Source: Amaranthus tricolor (Eukaryota; Streptophyta; Magnoliopsida; Caryophyllales; Amaranthaceae). From it: a stretch of DNA of 64,000 bases. The translations under genes and the position numbers were made by a program. Below the pieces are notes generated by a model. It saw only the letters and a program-made list of their open reading frames with translations, was not told where the DNA came from and did no database searches. This document shows, piece by piece, positions 28,024 through 40,597 of the stretch. Each line of letters begins with the position of its first letter. The stretch's first letter is position 1. The stretch spans positions 19,587,297 to 19,651,296 of the forward strand of contig NC_080063.1 of the NCBI RefSeq assembly GCF_026212465.1, written 5' to 3'.

Positions 28024-30058
28024 ATCACCCCCCATGTTATCTACCCTCCGCCTTTGAATACCACAATCATCCCCCAATTCCCCTTCTAAAACAGTGACCT
28101 TCTCAACATTTCTTTTGCATTTACCATCAAAATGGTAAACCCCCCTCTTCATAATTCTGTTAAATTAAGCTGGACTTATTGTGAATGCCAGCATATTAAC
28201 GGGGGACACAAGTGCACACACTTCATAAGTCAAGGAGATATATACCATCCCAAAACCATATGGCAATGGGAAGAAGGTCTCTAATAGCTTATAAAGCGTG
28301 CACACCATTTTCAATTTATCGATGTGGGATAACTCATCCCAACACCCCCCTCACATGCGAACCCCCGTCAAGTTCGCATGTGGGAGTAATCAATTAGGGT
28401 AGGAACGCCATTCTTTTCGAACCTACCATTTTTTTTTAAATTATTGATCGAACCATCGGCTCTGATACCATGTTAAATTAGGCTGGACTTATTGTGAATG
28501 CCAGCATATTAACGGGGGACACAAGTGCACACACTTCATAAGCCAAAGAGATATATACCATCCCAAAACCATATGGCAATGGGAAGAAGGTCTCTAATAG
28601 CTTATAAAGTGTGCACACCATTTTCAATTTATCGATGTGGGATAACTCATCCCAACTCCCCCTTCACATGCGAACCCCTGTCAAGTTCGCATGTGGGAGT
28701 AATCAATTAGGGTAGGAACGCCATTCTTTTCGAACCTACCATTTTCAATTTATCAATATGGGATAACTCATCCCAACAAATTCCCCTCTGCCGATGATCA
28801 TCTGACACTTCGACACACGACTGAGCAATCATAAAATCAACCTTAAGAATACCACCAACCGCTTCACCCTGCCGAACCTCCTGATCAGGAACAACCTCCT
28901 CATCCCCATTATACCAATTATTCCCATTAACCACATCATGTTCACCAAGATTATCCCTTCTTGTGGAAGCCCATGTTTCTTCCAAACCCTTTCTTAATAG
29001 AAACACGTTGAAGACAATCCACCACTTCATCAACTATACTCCTCTCCAAATCTATCATACGTTTGTCTGACCCTTTAGTAACAAAGAGTCACTTAATTAG
29101 CACACTGAGATGTATGACCCTCACCTAACTTCTCCTCAGGCCTCACATTATCATCGCTAAAAATTTTCCATGGAGACGCCCTCAATGTTGACCCAAATTT
29201 CTTCTCCGGCGAAGAATCCCCATTAACCTCCGCACATTCATTCGTGCCATGTCCCAAACGACCACAGTAAAAGCATATCATAGGCAATCTTTCATATTTA
29301 ACTGGAATACTACAAATGTGACCACCCCTGATCTTCAAATTAACACGCGGTCTTTAAGAGGCTCCCGGACATCAATCTTGACCCTAAACCACATAGATTT
29401 TTCAAAACCGTGCCGACTTGATCTCGCCACCTCCATAAACTCTCCTATCTTATTACCAAGAACCTTGGCATTATCATCATTACCTCGACCCTTAAACGGG
29501 ATGTCGTAGAATCAAGCCCAAATAGATAGCCAAAAGATCTCCGAATCTGACAGTTTAACCGCTTTATCAATTTCTTCCAACAGCAAGGGATATTTGTCAA
29601 AATGCCAAGGTTGGCCGCCAAGATCCGTTGTTTATCACCCCAATGAAAGAACTGGATTTGGAAAAGATTCCGACCAATACTACAAATATCAACACTATTC
29701 TTGACCATCCTCACACTTTTTCATCGTGGACATGAAAGCACTCGGATTAGGAATTCTAGAGGTCCACAGTTTACCTATAAGACCAAGAGCAATCCTGTCA
29801 TCTTCTTCCTCCTCACATGCACCTTCCTCAATCCATTCGACCAAATCATCAGCTTCACCTCCAGACTCCAGTACCCTTCTGCCCCTTGTGAACACCACCC
29901 ACTGCACTCAACACCTCCTTACCTTTATCATTCTTGGGTTCAAGACAAGGAGAATCATCAAGAACCCTTGCATGCAAACCCCTATTATCCCTATTCTCGA
30001 CCAAAAGTTGCCGGCAAGACGCCCCTGATAGTGATAAACTATCACATTGCTTCTTCAT
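28024..30058 (-). pseudogene. LINE ORF1: gag-like nucleic-acid-binding protein
   Basis: Pieces at 30058-29855, 29907-29695, 29714-29445, 29338-29093, 29033-28779 and 28152-28024. The zinc knuckle CFYCGRLGHGTNEC (CX2CX4HX4C) lies in 29338-29093, and QIQFFHWGDKQRILAANLGI in 29714-29445 fits DUF4283. The frame reads through both inserted elements and resumes past 24815, ending in a TGA that overlaps the ORF2 ATG. Several frameshifts; inactive. Confidence 0.82.
28158..28778 (-). mobile_element. TRIM with three tandem LTRs, nested in LINE ORF1
   Basis: LTR copies at 28158-28344 and 28471-28657 (187 bp each), plus a truncated third at about 28740-28778. On the minus strand an LTR starts TGTTGGGATGAGTTATCCCA and ends TTTAACA, followed by the primer site TGGTATCAGAGCC (tRNA-Met type). 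The 126-bp internal region ends in a GTGAGGGGGG polypurine tract. A second, partial internal region (28658-28739) joins the LTR3 remnant. Perfect AATTC duplications flank the whole unit (28153-28157, 28779-28783). No protein is encoded. Confidence 0.9.
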
Positions 30059-33000
30059 GAAGGAGACTAAGACCCCAAGAAAGGGAAAAACACTCGTAAA
30101 CCAAACTTAGAAGGAAAACCAATAAGGGAAAACCTAAACAGAGAAACTTAGAGTGACTACTATATATTGTTTTAATTTTTAGTATCATATTAAAATAATT
30201 AGGATTTTTACGATAAATACAATCATTGCGAGATATTTGTTATATTTGTTATCATTAATTAGGTTGATGTGACATAAGAATTAACTATTTATTACATTAA
30301 ATTAGTGAGCTATTATCTATTTGTAATCTAATTTGAGAATATATAGCCGTTTGTTTACTTTTTAATTTCCTTAAAATTTATTTTTTAGAAATTATTTTTT
30401 TACTATATTTAATTATTTGTATTTATTAATCCCTCCTATAACTATTCTTGCTACTTGTTCTGTTTACTTTTTAGTTACTATTCACTAGTCACTCTTATTT
30501 TGTATTTTTTTCTTAATTTATAAATTAAAATATTGTCATGTGAGATCTTGTTTCATTCGTTTCAATACAAAGATAATTAATATCAATTTTTCATAATTTT
30601 TAATTATATATAATTAAAAATATTAATAATTAACATATTATCTCGACAAGTGAGAAAAAAAAAATGGGACAAGTAGATTGAATAGGAAGGAGTACTATTT
30701 TTAATATTTTATCTCTTTTTGAAGAAAAAGTTAATATTTGTATCGAAGGAAAAAATAAAGTGCAAAGCATTTTAAAAAATGAGCTACTTTATATGAGATA
30801 GTGTCTCTCTTTCTTTTCAAATCACAAATATCAACACTCAATTCAAAAGAACCACCAAGAAAGGTGAGCAGAATTAGAAAAATTATTACAATCATCAATC
30901 TATTCTTAATCAAATCATTTCTTACCCAAATTTTTGCAATTTAATTTCTGGTTTTTCATGTTCTTTGATTTCTAATCCAAATTTAGCAACTTTTCTTGGT
31001 GGGTTTGTCAATTTGATCAAAGTTCATGCCTCAATTCTCCTGATTTTTTTGGTGGGTTTCTGTTTTTTTTTTTTTTTTTTTGTTAAAATTAGAAAATTGA
31101 ATCCATCTGCAGGAATACTCGCGATTTTTCAGGTGTTATTTCTTGAATAATTATGAACCTTGTCACCTTGACTAGAACCATGGTAACTATGGATTAATGG
31201 GTCAAGCGAGTAGAAGGCCTCGAAAATGAGATTTGTATTCAGGTACTTCAAAATCCGCTCAAGAAAATGAGATTTGATAGAGGTGAATAAATGGACTTAG
31301 GATCGAATTTTGACTGTATGTGTATCCCTAACCAAATGGAGTTAAAGTTAATAAGCCTTTTTTAACTGTAATTAATCATAAATTAAGCTACTTTTATCCC
31401 CAACTTTGCCCAAAACAACCGAAGAGTATTCCTGTAGGAAGAGACTCCCTCTGGATTTTTTTAGCAATGGTGAGACGAGTGAGGAAGAACAACATTTAAG
31501 ACTACTGAGGAAGAAGAAGAAGATTGAGATAACGGAAATACAAACTTTTTTTTTTTTTTTTTTATGATTATGGCTACAGTAAACTTAAGTACAAATGTTT
31601 AATGTTATTTGCTACAATTGACATCTACGAAACACGGTGCTACCATATACAATTTCTCTATTTTTTATTGGGCTTTTTCTTTGTTCAATCAGCTTTCAGT
31701 AACAAGCGAACCTGGGCCATGCATTTTCTTTTCATGATCTTACAATGCCGGTATGAGTTTGGGTCAAGGCCCAACCCAAAAAATTTAAAATATAATTTCA
31801 AGATAAAATAAATTCATATTTATAAAGGGTGTAGTATAGATAACATGAATCAAATCATTATTACAAGGATAAAAGAAAAAAAATCTTCAACCACTAAGTT
31901 AATCATAATTCGGACTACCAATTTATTTTGTTACTACTTCATATCTAAACATGTTATATAAAAAATTTAGAGCCTTAATTTTGAATACTAACCCATAATG
32001 TAATTAATTTTGGCGAGTTTATATCCAATGTAAAATATTGTAGCAAATTGATTGGAATAATTTTGATGAAGAAAACAAATTGTTTTATACGATATCTAAG
32101 AACAATCTTACCTACCACATTTTGCTGACTCTCAAGTAGTGTATGTTTCAAAATCAGCAATTGACTTAACCTACCACAAGCACATCTTATAGCTAAGGAT
32201 AAAAGGATTGGAAAATGATGGTTAAAAAGCTATCAAAGACAAAGAATAATCTTTATTTTGGCTGAAGTTTAATCTTAGCATATTAATTGCGGATTATAAT
32301 ATTTTATATATGGTGAGAGAAATTTTGAAACATGATTTCTCATGAATATATAGAAGTTAAAATATATTTGTTTCGGTAATGAAACGAAGAAGTGTAAAAG
32401 ACACTTAAAAATCTGAAAATAAGGTGTAGTAAGGGACAACTATTGGTATGCTGAAAGTGTTAATGATCCTTCCGCTGATGAGACTTCAAATTCTGCAATA
32501 CAACGTTAGCCTTGCCCAGGGTGGTTTCACGGAAAACCCCTGACGCTCAAGCCAGATCGGGAAACCGAAAGTAATGAATATATAATAATTAAAGAATACA
32601 AGATTAACGGATTGTAGAAAGAGTTCTAATCAATTGAAGGAATATTTGGTTAAGTATAGATTGTATATAGGAGGCGGATGTTTTTATGGAGTAACGGTAG
32701 CAATATAAAAGCTTAATCCGGTGCAAATGATGTATGCAACATGTATTTATAATGGTAGAATGGAGGTTGGATGGTGAATTAATGTGGGAATTATGGGTAC
32801 GATGGGTGAGTGGTAGATTATGGTGAGTAGTGGGTAGTTATTTTAGAAAGTTATTCGATCGAGGTGGGTGGATTAGAAATTGACTAAATAAATTACGGGT
32901 TTATTTATTTGACCCCATAACAATATCGATATGAGATCTTGTTAGATTTATTTGTATTTTTTTTATTAAGTGTATAGAGGTATTAATTGGAAGTATGTAA

Positions 33001-33519
33001 TCCATAAGCTACATTGTATTGTGCAAGTATTAATTGAATGTAGGCTTGTTTTGGTGAACTTTTTAATGGTTGTGTTGGAGATTAGGATTGGAAGTTTGTT
33101 AGCATCTCTCACAAGTAAGGATGCGTTTACTTGTCATTGGAAATTTATTATGGATGAAATTTAATTTCCTTGTTAATTTTTTAGGAATTAAATAGTGTCG
33201 TTTGGTTTGGTTGATTATATGAATTTTAATTATAATAAGAATTTTATATCACTAAGGGTTATTATGATGATTAAATTTCAACAAGTTGTAGAAATTAACT
33301 TCTTCTGGAATTTCAAATTCTTATGATATTTGCTAACCAAATTTAATTTATTATGGCATTTTCTAGGAAGTTCAAATTCCTATACTAATTACCAACCAAA
33401 GAAACTCTAAAATGAATAATTTACTAATGACAAGAAAATAAATTTATTTAATATAATCTACTTATTGGTTTATATATAATAAGTTTAGTTCAAATTCCTT
33501 CAATTCCATTCTTATAATT

Positions 33520-33592
33520 ACACCTCCTCAGACTCTGATTCTGATTATAGTTTCTTTATGAACGAGATACAGTGGGTATGATGATGATGATA
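33520..33592 (+). mobile_element. RTE LINE 3' tail remnant
   Basis: CTCAGACTCTG through ATAGTTTCTTTATGAACGAG to a GATGATGATGATA tail matches the terminal 70 bases of the copy ending at 3305. Confidence 0.6.
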
Positions 33593-34239
33593 ATTCTTAT
33601 AATTTCAACTAAATTTATTCTCATCAAATTCAATTTAATTCAATTTAGTTTTAATTTGTTTAGAAAGAGCACATTTTGTTCAACTTTTTAATTTGCATTA
33701 TACATTTAAAAGTTCCTATATATTTACAAAAAATGCTTAAATTGGTTACGAAGTTATCTTAATTAGCTATGATTTATGCCTAGAGTCCTCGACTCTTCAC
33801 CTTATATTATCCTTGATGAAGTGACATTATTTTCACATATTTAAACTTATTTTTATTACAAACTCATAGGTACTGAATCAAAACATATATTATCATTTTC
33901 TATTATTCTAATATGTAAAATTAGTGATTTTAAATAAATTATATTTATGTTTACTAAATTTACCTTACTCAAACCAAATAATCGAATTTCAATAAAAAAA
34001 GTAAATTTTATCGTTTTAAATAAATGATTTAGGGAAAAGTTTATAAATAAATATCATATCAATTAAATATTTCATACCAAATCTTACTCGGCCATCTATC
34101 TAAATTTTTTATTTATTATGATTTTTTATATGAGAATTTTTTCACTATTTCGTAATATGGCAAATTTAAAAGAATGAGAGAGCAACTTGTTACAATAGTG
34201 TGGGTCCTATTCCAAATGCTTGATTGCCAAACAAAAAAT

Positions 34240-34413
34240 TTTAATCAATCAGCGTGATTTATAAATCACCACAAAAAGACAAAAAATTTAATAATAAGAT
34301 AAATAAAATTTAAAAATAAAAATAAATTAAACTAACAAAATTCTCACCCTATCAAATTCTACCACATAAAAGTTATTTATTTACTTCACAATTAACCGTT
34401 ATTTACTTACAAC
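34240..34413. repeat. Small dispersed repeat family H, copy 1
   Basis: AT-rich repeat starting TTAATCAATCAGCGTGATTT and ending near AACCGTTATTTACTTAC; shared with copies at 39815-39994 and 55041-55218. Confidence 0.6.
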
Positions 34414-35381
34414 TTCTCACAGGCCAAAATCGGAATTGTTAATGCACCTCATCAAGGGACACATTTGATGTTGAAATTTGTTGGGGGAAAAGTATGAAGT
34501 GATCACTTGTTAGTTTTGCTTTTTATAGATTAACATATACTCCTACTTACTTTTATTAGAATGGAATAATTAGTTTCAATATGTACTCCATTATGCTCAT
34601 ATTACATATTGGTGTGGATTTGATAAGCTTTAATATACTATACAAATTGTCTTATATTTATAATAAAAATAAATTTTCTCTCTATTAAAAAGTTATTTTA
34701 CCTATTAATTTATTATTTTTTTTATATGTATTGAGTTTTGATTTCTTTCTCCCAATGGAGCTATGACATTAGTATTGTCGAATAAATGATTTGTTGATGA
34801 TGATCTTTGAGTATCACGACAATTAAATATCAATATATATTTCTTATTAATTGCACCGGGTTTAATTCTATTTGAAACTATCCTAAGTTCAAAAGCCTTA
34901 GATTTGATGTAAATGTTAGTATAACTTTTTTTGTCAATATAGTATATGGTCAAATTTTCATAAATTTGACTTTTAAAAACTTTGGTAAGAAGAAAAAAAT
35001 TAACTCCAAGACCCTCGGTACATAATTAGATTATTAGACCTATAAACCTAGAATTGTAATTATCTTGAAAAATTAAAGTCCGCTTCTATTATTATCGTGT
35101 ATTGATAATCACTTTTTCAGTTAATTTTTAATCACCTTTATATTTATTTTTTACTTTTGTTATAGGGTAAGGTGAAATAAAAGGATGATTAATCAGGTTC
35201 GAATTAAATTCGAAATATTTTCAAAACAATAATTATTAACTTTCAAATGAGACAAGACATGAATATAGAACAAACAAATAGGTTTCATTTTGGTATTGAA
35301 AAAGACTTTTGAGGCTCTTGTTTTTTTTCTTTTTTTACTATTTCAATCAAATAGAGTACATAACTTACTATTTTGCCTAAC

Positions 35382-35670
35382 TGTTAGAGTATATAACATA
35401 TCCTGGGGCTTCAACCATCAGCTTAAGCTTTTGGTTGAGTGGGTTCCTTGACATGGTATCAGAAGCCAATGTGACAAAAGGTCACGGGTTCAAATCTCAA
35501 CCACCCCTCATTCAAAGTGGAATATTGAGCACCATGTATGAGGAGAACATGTGTTGCATCCACACTTCTAGCCCAAAGGGCTCTCGTGTGAGGGGGCGTG
35601 TTAGAGTATATAACATATCCTGGGGCTTCAACCATCAGCTTAAGCTTTTGGTTGAGTGGGTTCCTTGACA
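35382..35670 (+). mobile_element. Intact SMART retrotransposon, 289 bp
   Basis: Two 72-bp LTRs (35382-35453 and 35599-35670) start TGTTAGAGTATATAACATAT and end CCTTGACA, and appear identical. Primer site TGGTATCAGAAGCC follows LTR1 and the polypurine tract GTGAGGGGGCG precedes LTR2. A perfect CTAAC duplication flanks it (35377-35381, 35671-35675). It encodes nothing and would need proteins in trans. Identical LTRs suggest recent insertion. Confidence 0.95.
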
Positions 35671-36270
35671 CTAACACAAGATTATTACAAGATGTGAAAA
35701 AGACTACTATTGTTTATTCCCTCTAAATTGTTAATGGGATGAGGAATTATTGTAAGAAGAAGGCATATTCAACTTATTTTTTCTGGGGTTAATTTAGTGA
35801 CTTTTAATTTTATGGTAGAGATTTTTTTTAATTTTTCTTCACCACATGTAAGAAAATCTTTTCCATCTCCAATTTAGTATGTAAAATATTCACCTTACCC
35901 TAAAATAAAAAAAATTGTAGTTTTTAATGGTCGGTATAAGACAAAACAATAGTACCATAACTTGTAAGTGACTAAGTGATAATTAACGTTCTTTCAATTT
36001 ACTTGTTACACTTTAAATAAAATAGTCTGAACTTTTTGATAAAAATAACAAACGTATTGAAACAAAGTGAGTAAAATATATTAATTAATAATAATTAGCC
36101 TATTATAGGTCGTATCGCATTAAGGTTTTAAGTTCGGATTGTTGGACCAATATGGAGGAAACCCAAGTCTAAGTACAACGGTTGTGTTATGACTTTTGTG
36201 ATCTCAGTTATTGCCTTAGTGGTCGGTGTAGACGGGTACTAGTTAGCCCAATTCATATAACGTTAATTGT

Positions 36271-38168
36271 GAAAATTTGAAATCATTAAGTCAAAAAATC
36301 AAAAAAATGAACCAAATAATCTAACTTTCATAATTATTTCAAAAGTAAGCGTGAAAATCCTAAACCAGAGGTTTGGAGCTGTTTGCAGTTACTAACTGTG
36401 AACAGCTATGCTGCACAAATACGCGGATCAACTTCCTTTTTTTCCATTTCTCAAAATCCTATCTTCACACTCGACATTCTCCCTCTAAAATCATAGATTC
36501 AATCCATAAATTCTTGCATTCCTCTTTCAATATGGCACTTCAAAATTAGTGTGGGATACTCTAACTTGCTCAAAGGTAAACTTGTTAGTGTTTTTTTGGT
36601 GTATATGTAGCTTTTTAGGGTTATAATCAAATTTGCTTATTTTTTCAAATGTAGGTTACTAGTTGTTAAATCAAGACTCTTCTTAATTATCCATAAGTAT
36701 TGAAGGTAATTTTTAATTATTTTTATAGCTTTATGTTGTTTTTTGAAGTAATGTTGTTGAATTAGTTGAATTCAATGTTGATAATATTATTAGAAATGTT
36801 GATGTTGATGTTGGTATTAGAAATATTATTTATGAACTTATGAACTGATTTATTATTTTGATTTTATGTGTATTATATATGTATGAACTTAGTTACATTA
36901 TGGATTTTTTTATTAATTTTTGGACCAAAAAATATTATAATCAAATGAATATAATGTACTTATATGGGCATGAAGTTGATGATACTGTTGATTTTTTTTG
37001 TATTAATGTAGAAAATGGCATCATTTTGCGTGGCTATAGTATGTTTTTGGAATGGTTGTATTCGAGAAAGTAGTGGCAAAATTCATTAAGTTGGGGGAAG
37101 ACGTAAGTTGTTTGCATGCAATTCGAACATGGATTTGAACCACTTTAAACGTTTTATATGTTCTAAGATTGGATTGGACCCTACTAGAAGTACCGTAAAT
37201 TTAAGCTTTAAATATGACATGAGAGGAGAATTGCTTGTCTTTCCTGTTGAGGATGATGAGGCTATAGATGCTATGTGGGAGCATTCAAAGTCCACCCAAA
37301 TTCCCTCTTTGGAGTAATACGTAGAAGAAGTACCCGTAAGGAATGTAGTTGCTTCTAATCCTACTCATACCCCTATGACTATATTAAATCAGGAAGCTCC
37401 TAATCCTTTCGTTCCTTCCGCATCTTATACTTTTTCCCAACCCCCTACGTATCAAGTTCCAATTGATTCAATGTTTATCTTAGGAGAAACTGCTGAAATG
37501 GGACCTTAGGATGATGGAAATGAGAGTAATGAGTTCATTGACGATTCTTCTGAGGACGATGTGGATGTCGATGAGGATGCGCTAGCAAATGACATGACCC
37601 TAGGAAACATTCCTATAATCATTCCTCCTACACCTTATGCCCTATGTCCACCTTTAATTTAGACGAGTATGAGGAGGACAACTCATGGAGGACTTGAGCT
37701 TGTGATACCACATATACCGAAGACGGAGAGTTTGAGAAGGGTATGATGTTTGATAGCAAGGAAGCGTTTTTGGAAGCTATCAGAGTGTATCATATTCGCA
37801 GAAATGTGGAGTATAGAACGGAAACCTTGAACCAAATTGTTCTAATGTCTCTAATGCAAACATAGCGTTGTTGGAAGCTATGTCCAAGCTTTCACTTACG
37901 AATGATCGGAGTTTTGGCGATGGATCATACCGCCTGAAACATACATTGACTTGTAATTACTTATTCTAATGTCTCTAATGCAAATACAACAAATAAAAAC
38001 TCAAAAATTAGCAAAAAAAAAAAATGTACATAGCTGTTCGCAGTTACTAACTGCGAACAGCTCCAAACCTCTGGTTTGGGATTTTCACGCTTACTTTTGG
38101 AATAATTATGAAAGTTAGATTATTTGGTTCATTTTTTTGATTTTTTGACTTAATGATTTCAAGTTTTC
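36271..38168 (+). mobile_element. MULE 2, 1898 bp deletion derivative
   Basis: 140-bp terminal inverted repeats (36271-36410, 38029-38168) with only a few mismatches start GAAAAYTTGAAATCATTAAG. Flanks GTTAATTGT and ATTAATTGT (36262-36270, 38169-38177) match at 8 of 9 bases. Each repeat holds one strong hairpin (36378-36406, 38033-38061). Inside is a transposase N-terminal fragment related to that of MULE 1. Confidence 0.92.
37015..37900 (+). pseudogene. MuDR-type transposase N-terminus, MULE 2
   Basis: MASFCVAIVCFWNGCI at 37015 is the PB1-like start. A frameshift leads to MDLNHFKRFICSKIGLDPTR, with DDEAIDAMWEHSKS, a stop after SLE, then NDMTLGNIPIIIPPTPYAL. MMFDSKEAFLEAIRVYHIRR (from 37742) is the start of the MuDR domain. 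The frame then decays; no DDE core is left. The conserved piece order shows MULE 1 and MULE 2 share an ancestor. Confidence 0.8.
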
Positions 38169-38186
38169 ATTAATTGTTACATCTTG

Positions 38187-38330
38187 TCTTATAAGTAATC
38201 GTTTCATCATGAGACGGACTTATATAAAATTAGTTAATTTGTAATTGATCATTTTTAATTATAAATGATCATTTTAATTAACTAAAGATAAATGGACCAG
38301 CCCAATAAATATAGACTCCATAGACTAAAC
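38187..38330. repeat. GAGACGG-type dispersed repeat, partial
   Basis: TTTCATCATGAGACGGACTT followed by AT-rich repeats with ATGATCATTTT and ending at AATGGACCAGCCCAAT; related to the repeats near 3.6, 52.6 and 54 kb. Confidence 0.4.
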
Positions 38331-39814
38331 ATAGCTTGGTCATAGTTCAGTATGGCGTTTGGGCACTATGACTTGCCTGGTTACTAGACATGTTATCATT
38401 CTAATCCGTGCACGTGTCTATATAATACTTCATGTAAATACCGAGTATTATTAATTAAATTCAAATATAAACTAACATAAGTAATGTATACCATCCTTCA
38501 GCTTATTTTCCATCCAATTGGACAGACATTTTTTTGAGGATCAAGATCCTAATAAATCATAGCACTTTACAAATGTCCCATCTAAAAACCCTTAAAAAGA
38601 GGTTGATGAAAGATGGATTACAAAGAACCCTAATACAAACTTAGTTAACCAATTATCCTCATTCCCAAAATCCATGCTTTGTATAGTTGCATCCATATGG
38701 TGGAATTTCATGCAATGTTGTGTAGATATAGTGGTTGATAAATATCCTCCATGTGATGAATGTTGAACGTGGGCCAATGATGTTTCAAAGCAATAGAAAG
38801 TAAGAAGAGACATGTTCTCCTAATACTTGTGTTTCTTTTGTAAGTACTTCCAATCAAGGTTCCTAAGTCTTTTGTGTTCTAAAGTTCTTTTGAGAAATCT
38901 TTCTTGGATTTTAACTAAATCCATCTAGAAGCTAGCTTTTGTTGTTTGTAAACACTAATGATCTAAATAAAAGTACACCCTCCTACATGTCCACATTCTG
39001 ATTATCAAATTAATTTCTAATCAAATGTTTTGAGTCGCTTCAAAATTGAATGATGTTGTGTTAACATTATTTTTACATATTTAATATTCATTTTGAAGTC
39101 GAGTCAAAGTTGAGTTTAATTACAAGGTTGGTTAAATGTCAAATTCTTAGATCTGTTTTAAACACCTCTAAGTCCCTTCATTCTCTTTTGTTCTTCTCAT
39201 ATTTTCTATTTCAAAATTTCACAGCGTTCTTCACATGTGGAATTATTCTATGTGAGTAACTAATAGAATTCAAGGACATTTTAGTTCACTTACACTGTAA
39301 CGTATAGAAATTAACTCCTATTTAATTCTGTTGTAATTTACTTTATTTTAAGTGATATGTAATATTTATAAGAGATATGTAATAATTCTATATAACACTT
39401 AAACAAGGAATATTGAGTTAAAAAATTACAACAAATGCTTGTTTGGACGAGGGTCTGACCTATCCAAGCCCTGATGTGGCTTCCCTACTCATTACATGGA
39501 CTCATGTACTAGGTTTTAGGAATAAATATAAATGTGTTTTATACAAGTTATATACTCCTGTTTTTTAAAATTTGCCCTATTTAATCTGATTAACAATCAC
39601 TATATATCATCACTATTTATATTACCTCACTTAAAAGCTTAATGTATACTTGGTTGGCTCAAGATCTACAATAGATTGTGGCCCTTAGCAAAAACAACAA
39701 TTAAAAATTAGTTGGATTAGAGGAGAAAAGGGTGCTCAGCGTTATATCATTTAGACATTTATAACTTATAACAGGCTCTCTTAATCATAATTAAAGCAAT
39801 AGTAATATAGAAAA

Positions 39815-39994
39815 TCCTGATTAATCACCGTGATTGTAAATCACTATAAAAGATAAAAAATATACTAATAAAAAAAAGCAAAATATAAAAAGATAAATTA
39901 CAATTTCAAAAATGTCACCAAATCAAATTTCTCCACATATGAGTGTGATTTGTCAAGTTGGCAAATAACGGTTATTAACCTAGAGTTGCTCTAG
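39815..39994. repeat. Small dispersed repeat family H, copy 2
   Basis: Starts TCCTGATTAATCACCGTGAT, ends AATAACGGTTATTAACC then GTTGCTCTAG; the last few bases are duplicated just after (to 40006). See the findings for a tentative Helitron-like reading. Confidence 0.65.
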
Positions 39995-40563
39995 AGTTGC
40001 TCCTAGTAATAAACTTTAAAAAGTTAGAAAAAATAATATTAATAATTGAATCTTTTTTTCATTCACTATTAATAAGTCCAACTTTAGATTACTATTTAAG
40101 AATTCAATCTTTGTCTTTAGTTTATTGTTAGCATTGTTTTTTTCCTAATAATATTTGTCTTTAGTTTGCTATCAACATACCCAATTAACAATTACTATGC
40201 TAATAGCAAATTAGGGCAAAAATTAACTTAATAAAAAATAAATTAAAAATAAAAATTATTCATAAGATGAAAAATTAAATTATCAATGTCAATTATTCTT
40301 AAAAATAAATAGTAAATCAAATATGAAATCAAAAAGGGATTCAATTCTGTCATCTACTACTACTATCAATTCAAGCGTTTTCACATATTTCATGATATAA
40401 TCTTCCTTACTTTATAGTATTAGATTTTGTCTTTTAGAACATTTGAATAAATTATGTTATAACACTTCATTTTCATTACCTATTTATGGCATTATACACT
40501 AAAAATAATCACCTTAACCCAATTAAAAAATGCCCTTCTTTCCCAAAATACTATTCATGATGC

Positions 40564-40597
40564 CACGTGTCAATTAGTGACTAATAATCGCCACGTG
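40564..40597. promoter_or_regulatory. Pair of G-box/ABRE-like sites
   Basis: Two CCACGTGTC sites with CACGTG cores at 40564-40569 and 40592-40597, 28 bases apart, on the same strand. A TATA-like TTTATATTGATAAAG follows near 40628. No gene was recognised downstream. Confidence 0.4.

Larger units (their letters stand above)
20720..30155 (-). mobile_element. Decayed L1-type LINE with nested insertions
   Basis: Order on the minus strand: ORF1 with DUF4283-like and CCHC zinc-knuckle parts (about 30058-28024), then ORF2 with endonuclease, reverse transcriptase, zf-RVT and RNase H parts (24748 to about 20860), then a short A-tract near 20728-20720. Many stops and frameshifts interrupt both frames. 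A TRIM (28158-28778) and an LTR-like element (24816-28023) are inserted. Without the insertions the LINE would be about 5.6 kb. Exact ends and target duplication are uncertain. Confidence 0.88.
30156..35381. other. Gene-free stretch, 30.2-35.4 kb
   Basis: AT-rich with poly-T runs and only short frames without recognisable domains. A Stowaway-like remnant ends near 30695 (GGAAGGAGTA). A degenerate retroelement-like patch with GGGTGGTTTCACGGAAAACC and GACGCTCAAG lies at about 32510-32570. Two repeats are listed separately. Confidence 0.5.

Noticed and set aside
29701..30060. 119-codon open frame on the plus strand
   Set aside because: It is antisense to LINE ORF1 and has no recognisable domain.
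35382..35670. Coding potential on both strands across the SMART element (77- and 72-codon frames)
   Set aside because: The frames span LTR, primer site and polypurine tract, so they are incidental.
38592..38813. 73-codon minus-strand frame
   Set aside because: No family resemblance, no neighbouring exons or splice-linked frames.
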